This document shows, in pieces, positions 45,401 to 56,774 of a stretch of DNA of 64,000 bases. The notes below the pieces were generated by a model. It was not told the origin of the DNA and did no database searches. It saw only the letters and a list, made by a program, of their open reading frames with translations. Source of the stretch: Talaromyces rugulosus (lineage: Eukaryota; Ascomycota; Eurotiomycetes; Eurotiales; Trichocomaceae); assembly GCF_013368755.1 (NCBI RefSeq), contig NC_049561.1:3100001-3164000 (forward strand). The letters run 5' to 3'. The translations under genes and the position numbers were made by a program. Position 1 is the first letter of the stretch; every line of letters starts with the position of its first letter.

Positions 45401-46536
45401 CCAGGGCCTCCCTCAGCAAGGAAGGCCTCCCAGCAGGTCCTTTTAGCCGCCTTTATTTCATAGTAATAAGCGGTTCTTGCAGCCTTGAATTCGGTGTCAG
45501 TACAGGCATGGGCCTGCCACCGCTTACAGGCTACAGCCCATAAGCTCCAGGCTTGCCGCAGCTCTGGCTTCCACCACCGCTTAGAGCGTGCACAAAGCCG
45601 TACTGCTTTGGCATACCTATCGAGTACGCTGGTTAGGGTGTCCTGCACCCAATTGGCCTCTCTAGCAAGGTCTTCCTCGGTACATTAATCACTAAGAGGA
45701 GGGTAGCCTACAGCCTCTGAGGCCCAAGCTGCTGTGGCCAGCTTTAGGGCTTCCTCGTTTACCTGCAGAGCTTCTATCTGCCACCCAGTAATCTCCCCGG
45801 AGATTCCTCCTGGGGGGGGTTCTAGGGCTTCCCAGGCTAGGACGATAAGCTCATGGTCAAATGTTGTAGGCTTATCCTTATCCACCTCCCAGGCTTGCAG
45901 AGGCCCTAGGGTTGGCGAGGATAACGCTAAATCAATAATTGACACCCCCTCGGTCTTCTTATAGCGTGTGGCCTCCCCCAGTGGGTTATTAACATATAGT
46001 GAGTGCCGCTCTATAAGCTATTCCAAGGGCTCAGCGTTAACCCGGCCCTTGGCCAGTGGGTTCCACGAAGGGCTATGGGCGTTGAAATCACCCACTAATA
46101 GGCATCTACCCACTATAAGCAGGTCCCAGTCTGCGTCCTCAATGGCCCGGCGTCGTCTAGGGAAGGCCCCTTACCACCAGTAACTGGCCTTAATCTACAC
46201 ATCATAGCAGTTGACTATTCTAGTGCGTCGGGGGGCATGCCTGTTAATTATTAGTGCTTCCCATATGTCCAGGGCCTGTAAATAGGGGTGGTCTACTAAA
46301 TTAGTGCAGTTCTCAACCCTAACCGCCCCTATAAGGTCTTTATAGATAGCTATAAGCATCTGTTGATCCCGCTTCTCCCTCCCTGGCCAGTACAGCAGAT
46401 AGCCTGGGTGGGAGAAGTTATAAGCAATATAAGGCTCTTGCAGGTATATAATGCCTATTTGCCGCTCTATCCCTGCTTTTAGAGCCCCTAAGGTTGTGGG
46501 GTAGGTATGGCCGCAATTATGTTGAATAATCAACAT
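42487..46536 (-). pseudogene. LINE copy B ORF2, inactivated by many stops
   Basis: Collinear with the 1349-residue ORF2 of copy A, starting at the ATG near 46536. Stop codons appear in the endonuclease (for example Trp to stop near 46193), in the RT and in RNase H. They arise mostly from TGG or CAG codons by C-to-T or G-to-A change. Several fragments of 70-166 codons remain open. It cannot encode a functional enzyme. Confidence 0.9.
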
Positions 46537-48448
46537 TAATAGGGGCTGCAGCTCCAGGCGTTGGTGTTGGACATGGGGATGAGTACGGTAGGGGTGATGT
46601 CCCTGGGGCATCTTCCATAGTGTCATCGACCTCCCTAAGCTTTGGGGCTTGGGGGGTGTCCTGGGTAGTGGTTGGGGGAGAAGCCTCCTTAGCAACGCCT
46701 TCCCATTCAGTCTATTCAGGGGGGGGAGGGGGCATAATGATCTTTACGCTAGGGAAGCGCTTATGGAGTCGCCGGTGGGCTTCCTGAAGCTTGGGGCACC
46801 CTGGGGAATCAGCCTGGTGCTTCCCCCTACAGTTGCTGTATTTAGTGGGTGTATGCAGGCATGGGTGGCCTGTTTGGGCTCTGCAGTCTAGCATGTTGTA
46901 GGTGTGCTCTTGGGCTTTATGGGCACCAGCACACACGGTGCAGAGTGGTGGTCGGGTGCTGCAGTCTTTATAAGTTCGGTGGCCAATGCTGCAGCATTGG
47001 GTGCAAACGGTGTCTTTACCCACTTCGTGATAGGGGCTGGTAGGGTGCCTGTTGCCCCTGAAGCGTACGCCCCGGGCGAGTAGCCTGCGGGCGTCATCTA
47101 GGCCTCCTACTGTAATAACGATAGTAGAGAAACGCTGCTTATTAGTCTGGATAGCCGCTATCGGCTTGATCCAGGTAGGGTTTCTCATTAGGGTGTATGT
47201 GCCCCCTAATTCAATTTCTTCCCTGGCTAGGCCTAGTCCTGAGGCGCTATAGCGGGCTATTGGCACCGCATGCACCTTAATTTTGTGCCACTGTTGGTCT
47301 GCTTCCACTGAGATGACTGTGGGGTCGACCCGGTGGCAGGCAGCCACTAATAGGTCCTTATAGGCTGGTAATAGCGAGTCTATGGTGCTTCCTTGGTCTA
47401 ATAGGGCTGAGATAGCCCCTGATTCGGTGTAATTGGCGTCTATTACCCTGGCGAAGTTCGGGAAGCCTGCCTAGGCTAGGCAGCGGTTAAGCTGTAAGAT
47501 GACATCAGCTTTAGACTTTCTAGAGGTGGTGCGGCCATTTTCATGCCTAAATATAAGTCTGCGGTCTCCTTTGTTGCTTCCGCGAATAGGCTTCAGGCTC
47601 CCTGGGTCTATTTGGACTTTTGGGGGCTGGTTCGGGGAGTAAGCCCGTTTTTTTGTAACGATTTGCCACTCCTGGGCATTGCTGGCCGCTATATCGGCCT
47701 ACTGGGGGCCTGCTGCGGGCTTCACCCCAGGGGGTGGTTTTGATATCGGGGGTGAGGCTCTGCGTGGCTCTATGGGCTTAGCGGCCCTATTCGGGTTAGC
47801 TTGGGGGCCATGGGCGACCTCTGCAAACGTCGTCCCCTGGGATGGCAGAGGCTGTCGTGGGCCCTGGCGGTCGCCCCCTTACGATAGGGGCTTTAGGGGG
47901 TGGTTTGGGGCGTTCGGGGAGGCCTGTTGAGCTTCTAGGGTTGAGAAACGGCGCTCTAGAGCGCCTAATTGGCCTGTGAGGCGCTGCTCCATAGCCTCTA
48001 TCAGAGAGGTCATATAGGCCTTTATAGTGGCCATCTCCGCGTGTAGCGCGCTATTGCTGCTTGCAAAGTAGCCTAATAAGGCCTGTTCTATGTCCTTGTA
48101 GGCTGGGCCGATTAGGGCCTTCATGGGGGCTCTTTCTGCCCCGTCAGGGCTGTGTTCCTGTAGTCTCTTCCCTAGAGTTTTAGGTGCTTCCTGGGAGCCT
48201 GGCACGCTGCTTAGGGGGGGAAACAACTCCCTAGGGTTGATTTCCAGGCTAGGCAAGAAGCCCTCGCTCTGAGGGACTGTTGCACTTGCCTCGGGGGGCG
48301 CTGGTGGTGCTGTCCCCGCTGGGGTGCCTATATAGGCCCCTACGGGGTTCACCAGACCTAGCGCCTGCCCCCCTGGGTCTAGGGGGTGGTTGTCGATATT
48401 GGGGAGTCCAGGGGCCATAGCGAAGCCCTGGATGCCTTCCAGTAGCAT
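46517..48448 (-). pseudogene. LINE copy B ORF1, inactivated by point mutations
   Basis: Starts at the ATG at 48448. The first 189 codons are nearly identical to copies A and C before a stop at 47879 (TCA to TAA-type change). The homopolymer run at 47648-47654 has seven T as in copy C, so there is no frameshift. The zinc-knuckle region keeps most Cys, but some read Tyr (for example where C-G-N-C became Y-S-N-C). Confidence 0.88.
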
Positions 48449-48502
48449 TGAATTTCAAAAGGTTGATTTTTGATTTTCCCGGCGGGTTATAGTATCCCTA
48501 TT

Positions 48503-51500
48503 TAATGTTAAATATTATCATAATTTTTGCACCTTACAATAAATCTCTTTTTTATTCTTAATATAGTGCTTTATTTATATCATCTTTAATAATATTATTT
48601 AGTTTTCTGTAGTCGATGATTATCTATAGTAATTTATCACATTTTAGTATAAATATTGTCTGTATAGAAGCCTTTACTTTTAATTCTCTAATATAACCAG
48701 CTGCTAAGAATTTCTTAATGAATTCTTTAATAGTTTAAAGTTCATCTTATAAGATTTACTATTATTTAACTTATAATATCTATACTCTTATTTTAAAAGA
48801 TATCTCTGCTTTATATTTTTTTTTATACTGTGATAGTCGATATTCTTTTTTTATAAATAATTCAGTAAAGTCTTGATATTTTTTTAATAACTTATCAAGT
48901 ACTTCTTTCAGTTCTTTTTTATAGATTTCTTTTAATTTTCTTTATATTTCAATTTATTAGTTTATTTTGTTTATTTCTTTAGCATATTTTATCTTTAACT
49001 GTTGATTCAGTTTAATCTCTATTTACTCTATTCGTAGTATCTTTAGGTTTATTGATACTGTCTTGTGTTTCTAGTTAATAATAGGATTATATTTCTGTAG
49101 CTATGTTATTTTAAGTATAATATTAAAATCTTTTTATTTGAATAGACTTAAATCTAGTTAGATATCTTCTTTATATTCTCTTAATTTAATTATAATATTT
49201 TTAGTTTGTTATATAAATCCTTTGATAGTGATTTATTTTTTAAAATTTTATATAGTATACTATAGATTTATTTTATATATTTAGATCCTGTTTTTCCTGA
49301 TGTATGCTTCGCTAATGTAATTTATTAATACTCCTAAGTCAAGAAGTAGTTTAGCTTTATATCTATTAATTATTCTTTTAATAATGATTATAGTTTCTTC
49401 TATCTTAATAGTTGTAATAATAAAATAGTATTTTTTTCTATATCTTTTAAAATATCATTTCTATAATAAAACAATTTCAGTCTAATCTTTATCAGTGTAG
49501 ATGACTTGTTCTTTATAATATAAACATTTTTTTATATAGTATTAGTCAGTTTTGATACTATTATAGAAAAGATATTAAATTTCTTCTGTATAGCATTAAT
49601 ATTTATTTTAGCTCTTCAGACAGTCTAAGATAGGTTAATAGATAATTATTAGTGCTATTAGCTTTTATTTATTCTTTTCTTTTTCTTTAAGATAAGTCAG
49701 ATATTTTAATTTATAGCATTACGTTTAGTGTATTTTCTTATAATAGTGTTTTCTATATTATAGGTAGTATATGCATAAATATCTTTTAGTATACCTAAAT
49801 ATTAGATAGTATAACTATATTTCTTTAATGAGTAAGATATATTCAAATTTATTTATAAGTGCGATGTTCTTTTTCCTATGTATATTATATTTATAAAATA
49901 TCTACTTATGGTATTTTTTGTATTTAAGGATATATTATTAATATATCTGAATAGAATCTTTTTAATATACTAGTTTAGATGGTTTATAACTATATTCTTG
50001 TTTTAGTTCTTTATAGTCAATTTCAAGGAATTCCTTTGTTATTTTGGAGTCTTCACTATCTATTTCTAGTTCTTCTTTGCTTATTTCTGGAATCTCAATT
50101 CTTGTTCCTAGAACTGTCGTATTGGTTCCTAGGACTAAATTCTATTTCTTTTTTATAATTAGTGGTCGTTTTTAGAATAATTTAATTATTTTATTTACTT
50201 AGTTAATCACTTTTGCAGTGTATTTTCTAAGATTGGTTATTCTTACTAACTATGATTATTATAGGGTATCTAGTTCTTAATCTAAGTCTTTGTGATTAAT
50301 TTCTCTGTTTTTTCTACTATCTTAAAATATTAGGAAATATTGGCTTTCACTTCCTGATAAAAGGTTATTAATATACTATCTAATGGTTTTGCTATATTGG
50401 TCTTCTCTATAAGGTTTTCTAATTAGTTCTTTCTCTTAACCTTGTTATAGGTAAGATTATACTTCTTCTAGATTAATATCTTTTTTCTAGGGTGGTTTCT
50501 TTTCTAAACTTTATCTAAGATATCTCTTAGATTACCTAAGGCTATTTTCTAGCTTAAAATTCTTGAACGCATTGTATATTTCTTTTTCTAATATTAGTCC
50601 CTAAAAGTCCTTGATTTTATTAATCTATTTATTTTCTAACTTCTTCTCTTCACTGTCTAAGGGGGTCATAATTATCTGATGTATAGCTATAATTTGTTAA
50701 TAGACTGTTATTATTTTCTAAGGGCTGATGTTACTGTTCTGTTTATTTTGCCCTAATTAATACTATTATATAAAGTATTTTTTTTATCTGCACTTATAAC
50801 AAGCTTTATTTTCTTTATATTTAGCTATTTCTTCTTTACTGATTATATTATTAAGCTATATCTTGATATCGCTGTTTTTATTATATTAGGTTTTTTGCTT
50901 TACTAATATATTGGTATACTAAAGGAATTTTTTAACTTTCTTCTATCTCTAAAACTTCTATTGCTTCTGTTTGATCTTAAATAGTTTATTGTTAATCTTG
51001 ACCACTATCTTAATAAATCTGTTAATGTTATTAGATCGATTAAGTTTGATAAATTCTATCTAGACTTCTTCCTTAAGCATGTTCTCAAAGATTATGATTT
51101 AAATAGCATTATTATAGTATAATAATATTATTATTTATTAGAATTTAGTTGCTAACTGCTGAGCGGATTCAGTCTATTATAAATATCTTAGTTATCTTTC
51201 TATAGTCTATAACTTATTAATATTTCTAAATACTTTTCTAAGTTTCTGTTTAAATATGCTATAGTTTAAAAATAGTTCTTTAATAATAGTTCTCTAACTA
51301 TTTTTGTTAATAGTGTATAATTTATTTAGTATAGATTTATATTTATTCTACTGCTATATCAATAAAGTATAATATTATAAAGATCATTTTCTTTTTATTA
51401 TTAGTGATCTAGTTAGCTTCAATATACATTTCTATATTGACTAAAAATATCTTTAACTTAGATCTAGTTCCATCAAAGGTTATAGGTTTTAGTAGTTTAA

Positions 51501-51840
51501 CTTTATTATTAAATGTTCTAGCTTCATTAGATAATATAGTTATGACTTAAGCCTTAAGTTGGTTAATATAATTGTTTTTTTTAGCGACTACAGCTTACAG
51601 TTTTTAAATATATTTATTTATTTAATTGATGACTTTTTCTAATATGGTAAATCTTTATTGAGTTTGTTTATTAGGTTCATTATTATTGTCTTAATTAATT
51701 AGTCTTGCTTATCTTATAGGTGGATACAGAGTTACTGGTTCTACTGCTGGTGTATTGTTATTTTCTGTTATAATTAGCTTATTAGTAAGGTTTAATTGCT
51801 TATCTAGTTCTTAAAACTTTGTATTATAAAGGTATTTTAT
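48503..51840 (-). pseudogene. Degenerate RT 5' half, protease and gag of the third-family gypsy
   Basis: Read on the minus strand from right to left. gag runs over about 51600-50000 with a zinc knuckle around 50755-50800 (A-C-Y-K-C-R then Y in the His and last Cys positions). The protease active site is near 49290-49345 as L-D-L-G-V-L-I-N-Y-I. The start of RT follows, up to LINE B. Many stops. The segment 49765-49945 recurs inverted at 58725-58904. Confidence 0.7.
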
Positions 51841-52432
51841 TATCAACTGGTTCAATAATTTGTTACTAAAATATGAATTAGGATAGATATTCTGCTAATA
51901 GAAGATAAGATAAGAAGGTTGTATAAGACAATTCTAGGATAAGTAGAGTACTATCGCAATAATAGACTGCAAAGTATGTTAAAGAGTAATAGTAATATAT
52001 TATTTACTTAAGAGAATAAAACATAATAAGCTAGATATATAATAATAAATAAGTGTTTTTATATAGCTGGTCCTAAATATAGCAAGTATAGTTAAGCTTT
52101 GTTTGACTATATTATAGTTATAGCTATTCTAGTATAGTCTTACTATATTAACTATGTAGTTATATACTTTGTTTTCTATAAGATAGGCCTTTTCATATAG
52201 AGACTCTTTTTGCATGGAGATTCTTTCTGTATAGGATCTCCTTTTGTATAGAACCTCTTTTTGTATAAAAAGCCTTTTTATACAATATAGGCTTCTGTCT
52301 GATGAGTTATTTTATACAGAATATAAGTGTAGGTATTTCCTCCTTTATAGATACAATCAGAGATTCTACCCTATAAGAATATCTAATAACCTTTGCTTAT
52401 GTAACTAGCGTCCGCTGTCATATCTATTGGTT
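51841..52432 (-). repeat. 5' LTR of the third-family gypsy, clipped
   Basis: On the plus strand it starts TATCAACTGG (mutated TGTCAATCGG) and aligns with 38481-39095 up to ATCTATTGGTT, where the LINE C tail begins. The last 23 bp are absent. Confidence 0.8.
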
Positions 52433-53177
52433 ATTATTATTATTATTATTTAATCAAATTTAACGTCTATACCGAGCCCTAGGCTATGACAGAGAGCGAT
52501 TCGTGTGGATTAGGCCTGCTTATAGGGGTTGCCCCCCATAAGCCGGTGCCTCTACCCCCATTGGATCCAGGCTTTCAAGGTATCTTGCACTTTCCTCACC
52601 CCATGCCGCTTATATGCGCAGGACGATTCGGGGGCTTATAGTGGGTGGCAACCACTACCCCCTCCTTATGGCCACTAACGTTTGGGCGTTGCCTACAATA
52701 GCGGGCCGCCCCTGCCCGCTATCCTTCCCCCTCTCGCTCTCCCTCATCCAGGGCCTCAATGCCCCAATTATCAGTCTTATAGGCCTGCTCCCAGGCCTGT
52801 TGGTTATCCTCTCGCTCCCTAATGGCCCCTATAAACGCCAGCAGCGCTGTAGTGGCCTTTGGGTCCTGGAATAGGCGTGCTTCGGGGCACTGCTCGCTAT
52901 CCTGCGGGGCCTTTACCCCCGCTTCGGCCAAGCCGGCATATAGTTTTTCCCGCTGGTGGCACCACTGTCGACAGTTTGTAAGAAGGTGTCTTACCGTCTC
53001 AGTCCCCCTAGAGCACCCCAAGCAATTAGGGGAGTCTCGGGCCTTGATTCGGTGCAGATAGGCCCCGATTGGGGTGTGGCCGGTCTTGAATTGGTAATAG
53101 TAATACGCCGCAGGTGCTTGGGGGTGCTTGCCACTATTGGGTCAAGCTTCCATCCCCGGGGGGTTGGTAGGCCTGGC

Positions 53178-56100
53178 CTACCTGTTGGGTGCGTCTTGTC
53201 TTGCAAGCTTTGCAGTGAGCCAGTTGGCCTTGATAGCGCTATAAGTCTCGGTGCATGCCCGCCGGGCATGGGCCAGTGAGATGCCTGAGTACTTGCCTGT
53301 ACAGGGCCTCCCTGCAGCTTTCTTAGCGGCCTTATCGGCCTCCTCGTTGCCTGGGACCCCTTTATGGCCTGGCACCCAGCATATGGTAACCCTGCGGCCG
53401 GTGGCCTGTAGTTCCCCGGCTAGGTCGTGTGCCCGCAGCGCTAGGGCTTGCCCTGGGCCAGGCCGGGTATGCTGGAGCCTGCTTATAGCGGCCTGGGCGT
53501 CTAAAAACACCCTAATTGGCCCTATAAGATTCTCTGCCAGCGCCCACTCTAGGGCTTCGACTACTCCTATTAGTTCTGCATCAAAGACTTCGAAGCCTGC
53601 GCCCAGGGGAGCTAGGCGCGACCTCCAGGGGCCAATAAGTGGCTTATAAGCTACTGCAGCGCCTACGCGCTGATCGTCTAACCTAGAACCGTCTGAGTAA
53701 AGGTCGGTGTTCCCTATCCCACTTAGGGGGTCTGAGGCTAATTGCATAGCGGTTTCAGGGGAGTCTATCCTGAAATCTAGTGGTATAGACCTATTACCAG
53801 GCTCTATTGTACGCTCAAAGCCCTGGGAGGGGTCGGCGGTCAAGGCCTCTCGTAGCCTGCGGGCCAGGCCCATGCCCAGCTTCCAGGGGCCTCGGCGGGT
53901 TGGTGTTGCCCAAGCTCGGTCTTCTAGCGGCTGCTCTCCAGGCTGTGCATGGGCGTCTCCCTCCCTAAGCGTTATGGGGAGTATTTCTGCTGCTGGATGC
54001 CCCTGGGGAAGTCCTAGGAGTCTCAGGGCATACCGCCGCTGTTTACTATCTAATAGGGCCTCTGCTGGTTCCAAAGCTGCCTCCCTTATAAGCGGTCCTA
54101 ATGGGGTGGACTTCAGCATGCCTGTGACTGCCCGGGCCTGGTTATTAATTAGGCCCTGCAGTCCTTCTAGGCAGTTCTTTTGCCCATGCCACCAAAGCTC
54201 GGCCCCATAAAGCGCCACTGACTGCGCGGTGGCCTTTTGGATTCGCCATGCCAGGCCTGGGGGGAGCCCCTGGGCCTTGCACAGTGCCCGCACTCGTCTT
54301 TCAGTATTTTGACCTTTTTGCAGGCGGTACTTATAGTGGGCTTTGAGGGTAAGCTTTGGATCTAGTAAGACCCCTAACCACCGGATGGCTGTTGGGGAGA
54401 ATGCCACTAAAGCGTCTCCTACCTGCACCCTAGCTTCCTGGACCTGATTTTTATGTTCCCTGCTGGTGGCCCTAGAGAATAGGATGGCCTCTGTCTTTTT
54501 AGGGTCGAATTTGACGCTATTTGCCAGTCCCCACTCAGTAGCAGCTTTTGCCGCTGCTTCTAGCTGCCTGCAGATCTCAGAGACCGAGCTTCCCTGGGCT
54601 ACCAGGCCTATGTCATCGGCATAGGACAGGGCCTTGATCCCTGGCACCTGCTGTTCCATAGCCTGAAACACACCCCGGATATAGATAAGAAAGAGGATTG
54701 GGGAGACCGGTGAGCCCTGGGGCAGCCCTGAGTCAATAGGCTGTTCAGGGGCTTTATAACCGTCAATTACGAGGCTGACCCTTCTATTTGTAAGGAAGGA
54801 TAAGGTCCACCTTATAAGGTCATTATCCAGGCCTGCAGCTTCCATAGCCTCACTAAGCTTATAGGGGTCAACATGGTCGAAGGCCCCCATAACGTCAATA
54901 AAGATAGTGCCTGTGAGAAGCTTTTGAGTCCATCCCTCGTGCACTGTTTGCACGAGGCAGGCCACCGCGTCAATAGCCCCACGGCCCCGCCTGCACCCCA
55001 TTTGTCCAGGGTGTAAAGCCCCCTGGGCCTCACACCAGTCCGCTATAAGGCCTGCAGCCAGCTTCTCAACAACCTTGCCCAGGCAGCTAAGCAAGCTTAT
55101 CACCCTCCAGGCCTTCACCTGGGTGTAATCAGGCTTCCCTGGCTTCCGAAGTAGGATGCCTTTAGCGGTCTTCCAGGCCCCTGGGTGCACCCCAAGCCGA
55201 AAGCACTGCCTAGCCATCCCTATGATTCGGGGTGAGTCTAGTGCCCAGAGTAGCCGGCATGCTTTAAAATTGAGCCTGTCGGCCCCCGGAGCTTTCTTAA
55301 TGCTCTGGCTGAATAGGGCCTGATGCACCCGCTCTGGCGTTATAAGCATGTGGGCCTGTCCACCTGGCAGCTCCCCAGGAGGGGAGCTACGGGGGGCGTT
55401 AGGAAATGCCATTTCCCTGATTAGGGCTTCTTTATCGGCCATGGTAGTGGCAGGGGGAGCCCCTAGATCCGGGCCTTGGAGTGCTGGGGTGGTGGGATTA
55501 GTCCGTGGCTTAGTGTACTGTAGGGCTATCCAACACCTATTAGGATCTCCTGGAGAAGGCTTTTCCAGGCCATCCCTAGGGCCTTTGGGAAAAGGGTTCC
55601 CAGTGGGGTTCGAATCTTTTTTCCACTCTTCCTTCCCCCCAGGGCCTCCCTCAGCAAGGAAGACCTCCCAGCAGGTCCTTTTAGCCGCCTTTATTTCATG
55701 GTAATAAGCGGTTCTTGCAGCCTTGAATTCGGTGTCGGTACAGGCATGGGCCTGCCACCGCTTGCGGGCTGCAGCCCATAAGCTCCGGGCTTGCCGCAGC
55801 TCTGGCTTCCACCACCGCTTAGAGCGTGCACAAAGCCGTACTGCTTTGGCATGCCTATCGAGTACGCTGGTTAGGGTGTCCTGCACCCAATTGGCCTCTC
55901 TAGCAAGGTCTTCCTCGGTGCATTGATCACTAAGAGGGGGGTGGCCTACAGCCTCTGAGGCCCAAGCTGCTGTGGCCAGCTTTAGGGCTTCCTCGTTTAC
56001 CTGCAGAGCTTCTATCTGCCACCCAGTAATCTCCCCGGAGATTCCTCCTGGGGGGGGTTCTAGGGCTTCCCAGGCTAGGACGATAAGCTCATGGTCAGAT

Positions 56101-56774
56101 GTTGTAGGCTTATCCTTATCCACCTCCCAGGCTTGCAGAGGCCCTAGGGTTGGCGAGGATAACGCTAAATCAATAATTGACACCCCCTCGGTCTTCTTAT
56201 AGCGTGTGGCCTCCCCCAGTGGGTTATTAACATATAGTGAGTGCCGCTCTATAAGCTGTTCCAAGGGCTCAGCGTTAACCCGACCCTTGGCCAGTGGGTT
56301 CCACGAAGGGCTATGGGCGTTGAAATCACCCACTAATAGGCACCTACCCACTATAAGCAGGTCCCAGTCTGCGTCCTCGATGGCCCGGCGTCGTCTAGGG
56401 AAGGCCCCTTGCCACCGGTAACTGGCCCCAATCCACACATCATAGCAGTTGACTATTCTAGTGCGTCGGGGGGCATGCCCGCTAATTATTGGTGCTTCCC
56501 ATATGTCCAGGGCCTGTAAATAGGGGTGGTCTACTAAATCAGTGCGGTTCTCGACCCTAACCGCCCCTATAAGGTCTTTACGGATGGCCATAAGCACCCG
56601 TTGATCCCGCTTCTCCCCCCCTGGCCAGTACAGCAGATAGCCTGGGTGGGAGAAGTCATAAGCAATATAAGGCTCTTGCAGGCATATAATGCCTATTTGC
56701 CGCTCTATCCCCGCTTCTAGAGCCCCTAAGGTTGCGGGGTAGGTACGGCCGCAATTATGTTGAATAATCAACAT
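53178..56774 (-). pseudogene. LINE copy C ORF2, frameshifted near its C-terminus
   Basis: Open from the ATG at 56774, with endonuclease, reverse transcriptase and RNase H motifs identical to copy A (Y-A-D-D, Y-S-D-G-S, W-V-P-G-H-K-G). A 5-bp duplication (TCTTGTCTTG instead of TCTTG, about 53195-53204) shifts the frame, and a second disturbance near 53098-53112 adds TAGTAA. The last 150 or so residues, including the C-x2-C-x8-H-x4-C knuckle, are therefore lost from the 1198-residue product. The catalytic domains are all retained, so partial activity is conceivable. Confidence 0.9.

Larger units (their letters stand above)
42204..48486 (-). mobile_element. LINE copy B, full length, RIP-mutated in patches
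   Basis: The same LINE family as copies A and C, from the CCCGCCGGG 5' end at 48486 to the TAA-repeat tail at 42204, with a perfect 16-bp target duplication TTATAGTATCCCTATT (42188-42203 and 48487-48502). It inserted into the RT region of the gypsy element. C-to-T and G-to-A differences from A and C are dense in 42800-45300 and 46190-47000 but nearly absent in 45700-46180 and 47700-48486. Confidence 0.95.
38481..52432 (-). mobile_element. Third-family gypsy element (TGTCA LTRs), degenerate, carrying LINE B
   Basis: LTRs at 38481-39095 and 51841-52432 (the latter lacks its last 23 bp, cut by LINE C). The coding direction is minus, shown by protease near 49300, a zinc knuckle near 50780, RT split by LINE B, and a purine-rich stretch AAAGGAGGGGAT (minus strand, plus 39096-39107) immediately before the 3' LTR. 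Without LINE B the element is about 7.6 kb. The internal region is heavily RIP-mutated. It inserted into, or recombined with, an older LTR of its own family at 38039. Confidence 0.85.
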
